Program-made: the position numbers and the translations under genes | Notes under the pieces: generated by a model | Databases searched by the model: none | Seen by the model: only the letters and a program-made list of their open reading frames with translations | What the model was told of the DNA's origin: nothing | DNA from: Luteococcus sp038433155 | GTDB lineage: Bacteria; Actinomycetota; Actinomycetes; Propionibacteriales; Propionibacteriaceae | Length of the DNA stretch: 64,000 bases | Direction of reading: 5' to 3' | Assembly: GCF_038433155.1 (NCBI RefSeq) | Contig: NZ_JBCDMW010000001.1 | Location: 1 to 64,000 of the forward strand | Part shown: positions 17,011 to 25,156 of the stretch, in pieces | Numbering within the stretch: the stretch's first letter is position 1 | Layout: every line of letters starts with the position of its first letter

Positions 17011-18219
17011 ATGACTTTCACACGCAATCGTTTCCTCCCCGCCAGCCTCTGGCTGATCTTCTTTGTCAACGGAGCCGTGCTCTCCAGCTGGGCACCACGC
17101 ATCCCCGAGGTCAAGCACGCCCTCGCACTGGGCGACGGGCAGCTCGGCGCGGCACTGTTGGGCATCGCTGCCGGATCCGTCCCCGCCCTGCTGCTCACCG
17201 GGCGCCTGCTGCAGCACCTGCGGCCCGGCCCGGTCTCGGTGGTCTCCGCCCTGGCCTTCGCGGCCTCACTCCCCCTGATCAGCCGCTCCGGATCGCTGTT
17301 CGAGCTCATCGGGGCCTTGGTGCTCGCGGGTGCCGTCAGCGGCGTGCTCGACGTCGCGATGAACACCGCCGGGATGGTCCACCAGCAGCAGGCCGGCACC
17401 CGCTTGTTGTCCACCCTGCACGGCGGCTACAGCCTCGGCGTGCTCGCGGGTGCCGCCAGCGGCGTCGTCGCCACCGGCACCCAGACCAGCGTCGCACGGC
17501 ACTTCACGCTCATGGCCGGGCTGCTGATCGGGCTGACCGCGCTGGCGGCCGTGCCGCTGTGGCGGCAGCCAACGCAGCGGAGTACTGCGCCCATGCTCAC
17601 CGACGAGGATCGCGCGACCGGCCGGCGCTGGTGGCAGACCACGCTGCCGACGACCATCGCGGCGCTGGCCGTCTCCGCGCTGCTCATCGAGGGCCTGGTC
17701 ACCGACTGGTCCGCCCTGTTGATCACCCGCGACCTCGGGGCGCCCGCATCGTGGGGCGCGACGGCGCTGACGGTCTTCAGCGTCGCCATGTTCGTGTCCC
17801 GCTCCGTCGGCGACGCGATGATCGCTCGCGTCGGGGAGGAGCGTGTGCTGGCCAGCAGCGCGGTGACCATCACGCTGGCCATGGTGAGCGGCGCCAGCCT
17901 GGGCCAGCCATTGTTGATGATCACCGCCGCCGGCGTGATCGGGCTGGCGCTGGGTCCCGTCTTCCCGCTGGCGGTCACCCGCGCCGGTCGCCTCCATCCC
18001 GGCCAGGAAGCAGCCATGACGGCCCGGGTCAGCGCCGTCGGCTACCTCGCCTACCTCGCCGGCCCACCCGGCATCGGTGCGCTGGCCGAACATCTCCCAC
18101 TTCCCACGGTCCTCGTCCTCGTCGTCGGCCTCGCCAGCGTGGGGATCGCAGCCAGCCGGAGACCGATGGACGCCCGTGACGCCGCGGGCACGGCTGAGGC
18201 CCCGCCGCCGGAATTGTAG
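17011..18219 (+). CDS. Major facilitator superfamily transporter
   Basis: 402 residues with 12 predicted membrane helices starting RFLPASLWLIFFVNGAVLSSW, the first-helix pattern NG...SSWAPRIPEVK of an actinobacterial MFS subgroup (often annotated fucose/sugar permease or inner-membrane YbjJ-like). The A-loop between helices 2 and 3 reads GRLLQHLRPGP. The substrate cannot be assigned. Start is ambiguous: ATG at 17011 or GTG at 16981; neither has a strong ribosome site (AAGGG and GGGAG respectively). It stands alone between repeat D and a small membrane-protein gene. Confidence 0.88.
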   Translation: MTFTRNRFLPASLWLIFFVNGAVLSSWAPRIPEVKHALALGDGQLGAALLGIAAGSVPALLLTGRLLQHLRPGPVSVVSALAFAASLPLISRSGSLFELIGALVLAGAVSGVLDVAMNTAGMVHQQQAGTRLLSTLHGGYSLGVLAGAASGVVATGTQTSVARHFTLMAGLLIGLTALAAVPLWRQPTQRSTAPMLTDEDRATGRRWWQTTLPTTIAALAVSALLIEGLVTDWSALLITRDLGAPASWGATALTVFSVAMFVSRSVGDAMIARVGEERVLASSAVTITLAMVSGASLGQPLLMITAAGVIGLALGPVFPLAVTRAGRLHPGQEAAMTARVSAVGYLAYLAGPPGIGALAEHLPLPTVLVLVVGLASVGIAASRRPMDARDAAGTAEAPPPEL

Positions 18220-18258
18220 TTTCGATGATCCGTGCCAACCCGAAGTGAAGGAGCAACC

Positions 18259-18450
18259 GTGAAGAACCGGGCAACCCAGACCGCCTCGATGATCTTCATC
18301 CTGATGTGTGCCCTGACCATCCCGATGTGCGTCCGCGAACCCAGCACCGGCCACCTGGTGTTCGCCGTGCTTGCAATCATCGGGTTCCCGCTGGTGGCCT
18401 ACCTGCTGACGTCAGCCATCCTCCGCGCCCGCGGCACCCGCGGCCAATGA
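18259..18450 (+). CDS. Small two-helix membrane protein, unknown
   Basis: 63-residue protein read from GTG at 18259 with a good AAGGAG 6-11 nt upstream. It has two predicted membrane helices (about 8-26 and 33-54) separated by VREPSTGH, and a basic tail RARGTRGQ. I do not recognise a family. It follows the MFS gene by 39 bp and could be co-transcribed with it. Confidence 0.65.
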   Translation: MKNRATQTASMIFILMCALTIPMCVREPSTGHLVFAVLAIIGFPLVAYLLTSAILRARGTRGQ

Positions 18451-18551
18451 CGGTGACGGGGGCAGCCGACGCCGGGTGAGCTCGCGTGTGGCCGCCCCCA
18501 GACGAGTCAGCGATCACTCCCCCAGCGGGAAGTGGCCGCCGGCCAAAGGAC

Positions 18552-18627
18552 TGGTGGAGCGTACGGGGTTCGAACCCGTGACCTATTGCTTGCAAAGCAA
18601 TCGCGCTACCAACTGCGCCAACGCCCC
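18552..18627 (-). tRNA. tRNA-Ala (anticodon TGC)
   Basis: Read on the minus strand from 18627 to 18552: acceptor GGGGCGT pairs with ACGCTCC and includes the G3-U70 pair that identifies alanine tRNAs. The D stem is GCGC/GCGC, the anticodon stem ATTGC/GCAAT encloses loop TTTGCAA with anticodon TGC, and the T arm is ACGGG-TTCGAAC-CCCGT. The 3' CCA is encoded (18552-18554). Confidence 0.98.
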
Positions 18628-18745
18628 GTCGCCCCAAAGGGCTACCGGGCAAGTCTACGGCAGCGCTGCGGCGGGCAGCAAAGCGCGCCCTCGGGAGACA
18701 CCCAGATCGGACGGACCATCCGCTGGAGCTGGCAGGATCGGGGGC

Positions 18746-19018
18746 ATGGAGACCACGCACACCGAAGCCATCACCCGTCGCGGTGAAGACCACGCCATCG
18801 TCTACTGGCGCCCAGGCTGCCCCTACTGCGAGCACCTGCTGGCCGGCCTGGACCCCGATGACGGCCGGATCAGCCTGGTTAACATCTGGACCGACCCGGA
18901 GGCCGCCGCCTTCGTCCGCGGCCTCCAGGACGGCAATGAGCTGGTGCCCACCGTCGTGGTGGGTGAGCAGGTGCTCACCGCACCCGACGGTGACGAGGTG
19001 CTCGCGGCCCTGGCCTGA
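18746..19018 (+). CDS. Glutaredoxin-like (mycoredoxin-type) protein
   Basis: 90-residue thioredoxin-fold protein with the CPYC active site in VYWRPGCPYCEHLL, a following SLVNIWTDPEAAAFV segment and the cis-Pro loop ELVPTVVVG. Length and motif order match actinobacterial mycoredoxin-1/glutaredoxin-like proteins that reduce mixed disulfides with mycothiol; mycothiol dependence is inferred from the phylum. ATG at 18746 follows the tRNA gene by about 120 bp on the opposite strand and ends 4 bp from the convergent phosphoesterase gene. Confidence 0.88.
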   Translation: METTHTEAITRRGEDHAIVYWRPGCPYCEHLLAGLDPDDGRISLVNIWTDPEAAAFVRGLQDGNELVPTVVVGEQVLTAPDGDEVLAALA

Positions 19019-19022
19019 GGGA

Positions 19023-20195
19023 TCAGAAGGGCAGCGGCGCCGGCTCGGTGATCCGGACGTTCTCCACGGTGTTGACGTCGACGCCCAGGTCCTTGGCATA
19101 CAGGTTGCGGGTGGTGAACTCACCGGGCTTGCGCTCATCCAGGGTGAAGACCCGGCAGCCACGCAGGTGGTGCTTCTGGGCACCATCCAGGCCATAGGTG
19201 CCATAGCCCGTGCCGGGGGCGTAGCCCAGGTGCACGCCGAAGTAGTTGCCCTCGTAGGTGTTGATGTGGTCATGGCCGAAGTAGATGCCCATCACGTCGC
19301 CCTGCTCGCGCACCGTGTTGTAGATACCGGAGTTGAACTGGCTGACGTACTCGCGCTCATTGCGCTGCGGATCGGTGATCTGGTGCTTGGCCAGCGCCTT
19401 CTTGTGGGACTCCTCGGTCCAGTCGGTGGGCGAGCCGTACCACATGAACCGGGTCTCCCAGACGGGGATGTGCATCCACATCAGGCCGGGAACCGGGCGG
19501 CCGCCATTGCGTCGGGTGAGCTCCATGCTCTGCTCGCGGTACCAGGCCACCTGGTCCGAGTGCAGGGTCTCGTAGCTGTACTCCTCCACCTTCTGCCCGT
19601 CCAGGGTTTCCTTCTCATAGCGGCCGGAGTCCAGCAGCCACAGGGCCGCGGCCGTCCCCTTGCCCCGGCGCCCGGCAATCGGGAGCAGCACATTGGAATG
19701 GCCGTTGAGGGCGTCGTCGCGCACGTTCAGGTTGTGCTCGTAGCCGGTCAGGAAGTCCATGATCCTGGTCTCGGTCATGCCGGACTTGGCCAGCGAGTCC
19801 TCGTCGTGGTTGCCGAAGGTCAACGCCCACGGCACCTTGGCGGCCTCGACGGGCGCGATCACGTTGTTGTAGGCCTGCTTGACCTGCTGGGCGGTGGCCG
19901 GATCCCCGTTGATGATGTCACCGTTGAAGACCACGAAGTCGGGCTTCTCGCGCTCGACGGCCTTGGTGATCAGCTCGATGGTGCGCTTGTCGGTCAGGTG
20001 CCCGTCCTGGGTGTCGTTGAACTGCAGGACGGTGAACTTGCCGTCGCTGCCGAAACGCAACTTGGCCTTGGGGTTCTTCTTCTTGCCGCGACGGCCTTCC
20101 GGCAGCGCGCTGGCCTGGCTGCCAACAGCGGCAGCGGCGGTGACTCCGGCGCCCAGGGCGAGCACGCCCCGGCGTCCGACGGTGAGGTTGGACAT
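19023..20195 (-). CDS. Tat-exported calcineurin-like metallophosphoesterase
   Basis: 390 residues. The N-terminus has a twin-arginine signal (VGRRGVLALG followed by a hydrophobic Ala-rich core ending SQASA). The metallophosphoesterase motifs come in order: LQFNDTQDGH (metal-binding Asp), VVFNGDIINGDP, LTFGNHDED, a later MHIPVWE and GHDHINTYEG. This is the layout of secreted dimetal phosphohydrolases related to YkuE/purple-acid-type enzymes. Substrate unknown; phosphate scavenging outside the cell is plausible. Repeat B1 lies upstream, between this gene and glgC. Confidence 0.93.
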   Translation of the reverse strand: MSNLTVGRRGVLALGAGVTAAAAVGSQASALPEGRRGKKKNPKAKLRFGSDGKFTVLQFNDTQDGHLTDKRTIELITKAVEREKPDFVVFNGDIINGDPATAQQVKQAYNNVIAPVEAAKVPWALTFGNHDEDSLAKSGMTETRIMDFLTGYEHNLNVRDDALNGHSNVLLPIAGRRGKGTAAALWLLDSGRYEKETLDGQKVEEYSYETLHSDQVAWYREQSMELTRRNGGRPVPGLMWMHIPVWETRFMWYGSPTDWTEESHKKALAKHQITDPQRNEREYVSQFNSGIYNTVREQGDVMGIYFGHDHINTYEGNYFGVHLGYAPGTGYGTYGLDGAQKHHLRGCRVFTLDERKPGEFTTRNLYAKDLGVDVNTVENVRITEPAPLPF

Positions 20196-20366
20196 TGTTG
20201 CCTCTTCCTGAGGTGAGTGGGTGATGCCCCACCGACGCTAGGACTCCCCGGCAACGGCCCGGTTTCCCTGTGGGTAACGGATCACGACGGATACATGTCC
20301 CGCCCTCAAGCCGCTGAAACTCCTCATGATCGGGTGCGATCCGTCGTTCCCCGGGCCCCCCGGTCT

Positions 20367-20436
20367 GACTGCGCAGCCGTTGGGTGTCCGGGCAGCAGTT
20401 CTAGCGACTGCCCCTGACAGTTGCTGCTGCACAGTC
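20367..20436 (-). repeat. Hairpin repeat family B, copy B1 (downstream of glgC-like gene)
   Basis: 70 bp inverted repeat starting 19 nt past the stop of the minus-strand glgC-like gene. The + strand left end GACTGCGCAGCCGTTGGGTG is shared with copies B2 (30140-30207) and B3 (47558-47625); the identity with the complement of B3 extends to about 30 nt. The centre is a CTAG tetramer. Assigned minus because the conserved end is then 3' on the transcript of the upstream gene, as in the other two copies. Confidence 0.85.
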
Positions 20437-20455
20437 ATGGGGCTGAGGCGGCTGG

Positions 20456-21715
20456 TCAGGCGGTACCCCCGGGCGCCACCCGCCCGCCGGCCTCCACCGT
20501 CGCCCCGTCGGGCACCACGGCACCCATCCCCACCAGCGTGACCTCCTCGGACTTCAACCGGGACTCCTCGTCCTGGGCGTGGTCCGCGCCCACGCTGGCC
20601 GCGACGCCCACGCGGCTCCGGGCATCCAGCACCGCCCAGCCGACCCGAGCCTGGGCCGCCACCCGGACCCCGCGCATCAGGACCGCATCGTGCACCACGG
20701 CGCCGGCCTCCACCACCACACCCGGGCCAATCACGCACCGCTCCACCCGGCCGTGGATCTCGGCGCCGTCGCCCAGCATGGAATCAACCACCTCGGCACC
20801 CTCGTGCACCCGGGCCGCCGGGCCCTGCGGGGAGGCGGTGCGGATCGGCCAGTCGGCGCGGTGCAGCAGGTCCACCCGGCCCGCCAACAGGTCCTGGTGG
20901 GCCCGGAAGTAGGCCGACGGGCGGCCCAGGTCCCGCCAGTAGCCAGGCATTGGATGGGCGGCCACCTTGCCGCGCTCCACCAACCGGGGCAGCAGGTGCT
21001 CGCTGAAATCACCCAGACCGGTGTCGCCGGCCTCGGCCTGCCCGGAGAGCTCGTCGTGCAGCTCCTCCAGGGTGCTGAGCAGGACGTCGGCGTCGTACAG
21101 GAAGACCTCCGCGGCGATGGTCTCGGTGTGCGGCTGGTCCGGCTTGTGGTGGACGCCGGTCACCCGGCCATCGGCGACGTCCACCAGGGTGTGGTGGCCC
21201 GCCTCGCCCAGGCCGATGGTGGCGGTGACCACGGTGCACTCCGCCCCGGCCTCCCGATGGGTGCGGAGCACCTCCCGGTGGTCCAGGGCGTAGACGTGAT
21301 CGGCGGACAGCACCAGCACCTGGGTGGGGTCATGCTTGCGGATCAGCTCCCGGATCCGGAACAGGGCGTCGGCATTGCCGGTGGCCATTCCCTCCTCGTC
21401 CTCGCCGATCCCTTCCTGGGGAGGCAGGACCCGCAGCCCGCCGTGGTTGCGGTCCAGGTCCCAGGGGCGCCCGTGCGCCAGGACGTCGTCGAAGCTGGAG
21501 GCGTGGTACTGCACCACCACCCAGACGTCGTCGATGCGGCTGTTGACCAGATTGGACAGGCAGATGTCCAGCAAGGAGAAGACGCCGCCGAGGGGCAATG
21601 TGGGTTTGGCCCGACGCTGGGTGAGGACCTCCATCCGGCTGCCCTTGCCCCCGGCCAGCACCAGGGCCAGCACCCGCTCGTCGGTCACCGTCTCGGCCAC
21701 AGTCTGCGCAGTCAT
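20456..21715 (-). CDS. glgC: Glucose-1-phosphate adenylyltransferase-like nucleotidyltransferase
   Basis: 419 residues. The N-terminal nucleotidyltransferase domain starts VLALVLAGGKGSRMEVLTQR followed by RAKPTLPLGG (G-G-x-G-x-R...RAKP), with YHASSFDDVL, VLSADHVYALDH and PGYWRDLGRPSAY. A C-terminal left-handed beta-helix follows (EVVDSMLGDGAEIHGRVERC). This matches ADP-glucose pyrophosphorylase for glycogen synthesis. The catalytic region QYHASSF and the gap-filled repeat domain are less regular than in model GlgC proteins, so a related NDP-sugar role is possible. Start ATG 21715 is chosen over upstream frame extension. B1 lies just past its stop. Confidence 0.85.
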   Translation of the reverse strand: MTAQTVAETVTDERVLALVLAGGKGSRMEVLTQRRAKPTLPLGGVFSLLDICLSNLVNSRIDDVWVVVQYHASSFDDVLAHGRPWDLDRNHGGLRVLPPQEGIGEDEEGMATGNADALFRIRELIRKHDPTQVLVLSADHVYALDHREVLRTHREAGAECTVVTATIGLGEAGHHTLVDVADGRVTGVHHKPDQPHTETIAAEVFLYDADVLLSTLEELHDELSGQAEAGDTGLGDFSEHLLPRLVERGKVAAHPMPGYWRDLGRPSAYFRAHQDLLAGRVDLLHRADWPIRTASPQGPAARVHEGAEVVDSMLGDGAEIHGRVERCVIGPGVVVEAGAVVHDAVLMRGVRVAAQARVGWAVLDARSRVGVAASVGADHAQDEESRLKSEEVTLVGMGAVVPDGATVEAGGRVAPGGTA

Positions 21716-21820
21716 GGTGCCCACCCTAGGCAGGTTCCACCCCGGAAGACCCCACCGCAAGGGAGGTGACTTTTCGGACCGACGCCGACTCTCTGCGTCC
21801 CGCAGGCGCCCCAGGACGGT

Positions 21821-21857
21821 CGAGCTGGTCGAGGCGGTGGCCCCCTCGACCAGCTCG
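21821..21857. repeat. REP-like palindrome G1
   Basis: CGAGCTGGTCGAGG (21821-21834) and its exact complement (21844-21857) around a 9 nt loop. The same GAGC.TGTCGAGG-type core recurs at 45435-45508, 52521-52583 and 59845-59876, and inside two coding regions (near 10331 and 23355). Such TCGA-centred REP-like sequences are widespread in actinobacterial intergenic DNA. Confidence 0.7.
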
Positions 21858-21920
21858 GGGACCGTGGCGGGGATCAGCTCGGCAATCGTGGTTGGGACCC
21901 CCGAGCACCGTCGGTGGGGC

Positions 21921-23573
21921 TCACTCGGCGCGGACCAGCCCCGCGGCCAGCACCTGGCGCAGGGTCAGCCTGGTGGCGGCCAGGCTGGCCCAGACCAGCC
22001 CGATCCCGGCCAGCAGCACCGCACCAACGGTGAGCGCGGCTGTCGGGTCCGTCAGGCTGTTGGCCACGCCCAGCGGCAGCACCAGCGCCAACGCCGCCGC
22101 CCCGGAGAGCAGCACCACCGCCAGGATGGGGCGCAGCACGGCCCGGCGTCGGGCCCGGTCGATCATGGAATCCGGCATCCCCAGCATGTCCAGCCCGACG
22201 TAGAGCTGGCGTCGGTCCAGCACCGCGGCGGTCTGGTTGATCCCCACCGAACACGCGACAGTGACGAAGGTGATGGCCAGGGTGAGCAGCACCCCCGTGC
22301 GGATGTCGTCCATCATCAGCCGCTCGGTGGGATTGTCCGGAGGGATGTTGGTCATCGCCAGTCCGACGCCCAGGAAGACGGCGACGAAGGTGGTCAGACC
22401 CACGGCCCCAATCTGGCGCCACACCTGCTTGGGATCCTCCAGGACGCTGCGGGCGGCCAGCAGCTGAGGCGCGGTCCGGGCCCGACGAAGGTCAACCCGG
22501 GCCACCAGCGAGACCACCCATGGCCCGGCCAGGTTCACCGCCAGCATCGGCAACGCGAACATCACCACCATCATCACGCCCATCGCCAGCTCATCAGCGG
22601 CCGCCCCGAGCAGCTTGCCCAGCACCGAGGCCAGCAGGATGCCCGCCACCGCCAGCACGGCGCGCCAGCGCGAGGTGAGCGGCGCCTGCTGCCGGGTCCG
22701 GACCCCGAGCGGGGAGATCTCCACCTTGCGCAGCCCGATCACCGAGCTGACCAGCGCCAGCGCCACGATCCCGAGGACCGCACCCACGACGGGCAACAGG
22801 CCCAGCCACATCCGGCCGGCGCCGATTGCCGCGCCGTTGAAATGCAGCAGGCCGAAGACCGGCATCAGCGCCAGGTAGCCGATCACTCCGGCCAGCGCAC
22901 CGGCCAGGGCCATGGCCCCGGTCTCGGCCAGCGTGAGCAGCCGCAGGACCGACGAGGTGGCGCCAAGAAGCCGCAGAGAACTCAGGCGGGTGTCGCGGCG
23001 ACGGGCGGACAGCCGGGCAGCCGCCCCGGCCAGGGTCATCAGCGGGATCAGCAACAGCACCAGGGCCACCGCGGACAGGAAGCGGTACATCCCGGCCAGT
23101 TCACCCGTCGTGCCGAAGAAGAAGTGCACCCCGCCCGCCACGGACAGGCTGAGGGTGCTGGCCACGGCCATGGCGGTGACGGGCAGCAGCCAGCTCGCCC
23201 GGTCCGTGATGGTGGGCCGGCCCAGCAAGCCCAGCAGCTGCCGGGTGATCCCCACACCAGAGGCCCGTCGGGGCAGGATGGGGTCGCCGGGCGCCTCGAT
23301 CGGGTCGCCGTGGGGGGTCTCGACACGCTCGGACGCCGTGGTCACCACGCTCCCCGAGCCTGTCGATGGGTCCCCCGTCCTCGGTGGCCGCTCGGGATTG
23401 TTCTTCCCGCGTCGGATAGATCCGTCGCGGGATGACGAAACCCGAGCGCCGCCCGAGGGGTGCGCCTCCGACGCCGATCCCAGGGACTCGGCCGGCTCGG
23501 ATGCCGTGGCCGGATACTGCGACCCCCACGGATCCATCGCGTCGGCCTCGGTCCACACCACCCGGGGACTCAT
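21921..23573 (-). CDS. FtsX-type ABC transporter permease with inserted linker
   Basis: 550-residue permease of the MacB/FtsX superfamily, with about 8-10 membrane helices in two FtsX-like halves (first core AGAAARLSARRRDTRLSSLR, then a later EDPKQVWRQIGAVG). It partners the ATPase encoded downstream in an ATGA-overlapping arrangement (start 23573). Exports an unknown substrate, perhaps a lipid or peptide. Unusual is a ~60-70 residue hydrophilic stretch (about residues 38-105) between the canonical VVWTEADAMDPWG head and GVGITRQLLG; its DNA contains a hairpin (23391-23446) and a REP-like TCGA sequence, so it looks like repeat DNA captured in-frame. Confidence 0.88.
   Translation of the reverse strand: MSPRVVWTEADAMDPWGSQYPATASEPAESLGSASEAHPSGGARVSSSRDGSIRRGKNNPERPPRTGDPSTGSGSVVTTASERVETPHGDPIEAPGDPILPRRASGVGITRQLLGLLGRPTITDRASWLLPVTAMAVASTLSLSVAGGVHFFFGTTGELAGMYRFLSAVALVLLLIPLMTLAGAAARLSARRRDTRLSSLRLLGATSSVLRLLTLAETGAMALAGALAGVIGYLALMPVFGLLHFNGAAIGAGRMWLGLLPVVGAVLGIVALALVSSVIGLRKVEISPLGVRTRQQAPLTSRWRAVLAVAGILLASVLGKLLGAAADELAMGVMMVVMFALPMLAVNLAGPWVVSLVARVDLRRARTAPQLLAARSVLEDPKQVWRQIGAVGLTTFVAVFLGVGLAMTNIPPDNPTERLMMDDIRTGVLLTLAITFVTVACSVGINQTAAVLDRRQLYVGLDMLGMPDSMIDRARRRAVLRPILAVVLLSGAAALALVLPLGVANSLTDPTAALTVGAVLLAGIGLVWASLAATRLTLRQVLAAGLVRAE
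23391..23446. repeat. Hairpin repeat inside the ABC permease gene
   Basis: Outer arms CTCGGG (23391-23396) and CCCGAG (23441-23446) enclose an imperfect stem and an inner hairpin, CCCGCG (23406-23411) with CGCGGG (23426-23431), itself enclosing GGAT/ATCC. A REP-like GAGCCTGTCGATGG lies just to the left (~23355-23368). All lies within an open reading frame and adds low-complexity residues. Confidence 0.7.
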
Positions 23574-24346
23574 GCCACACCCGCCAGGTTCGGGCGCAGC
23601 GCGTGACTGTCGCTGATGATCTGGCCGTCCTGCAGCCGAACGATCCGGGAACACTGGGCGGCGACGTGCTCATCGTGGGTGACCATCACCAGGGTGCGGC
23701 CGCGGCCGACGGTGGCGTGCAGCAGCGCGCCCAGCACCTCGCCGGAGGTGTGCTGATCCAGCGCGCCGGTGGGTTCGTCGGCGAAGGTGATGCTGGCACC
23801 GGTGACCTGACTCCGGGCGATGGCCACCCGTTGCACCTGGCCACCGGACATCTCGCCCAGCCGACGGCCCTCCAGACCGGCCAGCCCCAGGTGGGCCAGC
23901 CAGCCGACGGCCTGCGCCTCGGCGTCGTGCCGGGTCATCCCGGACAACATCAGCGGCAGGGCGGCATTCTCCAGAGCGGTCAGCTCGGGCAACAGCAGCC
24001 CTTGCTGGAAGACGAAACCGAAGGACTCGCGGCGCAGCCGGGCGCGCTCACCCTCGTCGAGTTGGTCAATCTGGGCACTCTCCCGCGGGGTGGACAGGCT
24101 GATCCGGCCGGAATCGGCGGGCAGGATCCCCGCCAGACAGTGCAGCAGGGTGGTCTTCCCGGAGCCCGACGGGCCCATCACCGCCATGGACTCGCCCAGC
24201 CGGATGGCCAGGTTCACCCCACCCAGGGCGACGGTGGGGCCATAGGTCTTGGTCAGCCCGGTGGCGATCATCACGGCCCGCTCATGGCTGTGGCTCGGGA
24301 TCGTCGGTGAGGCCGACGGATGCTGGTTGACAAGCTGGTTCATCAT
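23570..24346 (-). CDS. ABC transporter ATP-binding protein (LolD/MacB type)
   Basis: 258-residue nucleotide-binding subunit with Walker A GPSGSGKTTLL, Q-loop FGFVFQQGLLLPELTALEN, signature MSGGQVQRVAIARS, Walker B ITFADEPTGALD and H-loop VMVTHDEH. The FQQ..L.P.LTALEN and DEPTGALD patterns are those of the MacB/FtsE/LolD group, which work with FtsX-like permeases such as the one overlapping its 3' end. Start ATG 24346 (or 24343) is a choice among several; the first ~25 residues are not conserved-looking and translation could begin at MIATGLTKTYG. Confidence 0.92.
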   Translation of the reverse strand: MMNQLVNQHPSASPTIPSHSHERAVMIATGLTKTYGPTVALGGVNLAIRLGESMAVMGPSGSGKTTLLHCLAGILPADSGRISLSTPRESAQIDQLDEGERARLRRESFGFVFQQGLLLPELTALENAALPLMLSGMTRHDAEAQAVGWLAHLGLAGLEGRRLGEMSGGQVQRVAIARSQVTGASITFADEPTGALDQHTSGEVLGALLHATVGRGRTLVMVTHDEHVAAQCSRIVRLQDGQIISDSHALRPNLAGVA

Positions 24347-24490
24347 GGCCACCAGCCTTTCCGGGGGGAGCCTCAGCGGGCGTCGGTCCGTCGGATGGTT
24401 CGCTGAGGACACCACTGGGTCCACGGCATGAGAACCACATCACTCCTAAGCTGTCCCAGTACGTAGAATTCACCACCCGAAAGGCAACAC

Positions 24491-25054
24491 ATGAGCGAGC
24501 AGGGCAACTCCAACGCGAACCAGAACCCGTGGGAAGGACCCCAGAATCCCGGGAACCCCCAGGGCAGCTGGGGCCAGCCGTCGCAGCCCGCCCAGCCCTC
24601 ACAGCCAGCTCAGCCGTACCAGCCCTATGGGGCGCCGTCGGCCTCGGATCCCTACAGCATGCCGCAGGCGTCGCAGCCCTACGCCGCGCCGCAGATGTCC
24701 GGCCAGCAGCCGACGAACCAGCCCAGCGGAGACCTCGGCAGCGAGGCGAAGGGCCTGATCGGATCGCTGTTCGACTTCAGCTTCCGGCACTACGCCACGC
24801 CCAAGATCGTGCGGATCGCCTACATCCTGTCCACCGTGCTGATCGGCCTGATGGTGCTGGGCATGATCATCGCCGCCTTCGGCCTGATGAGCGACGACCA
24901 GGCCGGGATGGGCCTCCTGACGCTGATCGCCACCCCGCTGGTGGCGCTGTTCTACCTGGCCATGGTGCGGATGTCCATGGAGATGTACGTCGCGCTGACC
25001 CGGATGGCCGAGGACCTCGGCCACCTGCGGCAGGAACTGCGCGAGCGTCGCTGA
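24491..25054 (+). CDS. DUF4282 membrane protein with Pro/Gln-rich head
   Basis: 187 residues. The first ~75 are a Gln/Pro/Ser/Tyr-rich disordered head with PSQPAQPSQPAQPYQPYG repeats. From LFDFSFRHYATPKIVRIAY on it matches DUF4282, with two membrane helices (about 112-134 and 142-162) and the conserved tail RMSMEMYVALTRMAEDL. Function unknown. A TAGAAT hexamer at 24464-24469 is a possible -10 box. A strong hairpin (25081-25120) follows 26 nt after the stop, so it is probably monocistronic. Confidence 0.88.
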   Translation: MSEQGNSNANQNPWEGPQNPGNPQGSWGQPSQPAQPSQPAQPYQPYGAPSASDPYSMPQASQPYAAPQMSGQQPTNQPSGDLGSEAKGLIGSLFDFSFRHYATPKIVRIAYILSTVLIGLMVLGMIIAAFGLMSDDQAGMGLLTLIATPLVALFYLAMVRMSMEMYVALTRMAEDLGHLRQELRERR

Positions 25055-25080
25055 CCCCCCCCAGCGCCCCTGACCACACC

Positions 25081-25120
25081 TCCACCCGCGGAATGAGGAC
25101 ACCCCCACTCCGCGGGTGGA
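25081..25120 (+). terminator. Hairpin terminator after DUF4282 gene
   Basis: Perfect 12 bp stem, TCCACCCGCGGA (25081-25092) and complement (25109-25120), with a 16 nt loop, 26 nt past the stop codon. No U-tract, as is common for actinobacterial intrinsic-like terminators. Confidence 0.65.
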
Positions 25121-25156
25121 CGCATTCTGTCAGTGGCTGCTTCTAGGCTGGGCACC

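Noticed and set aside
18552..18627. tRNA-Ala as an integration site of a mobile island
   Set aside because: No integrase gene and no repeated tRNA 3' end found in the window.
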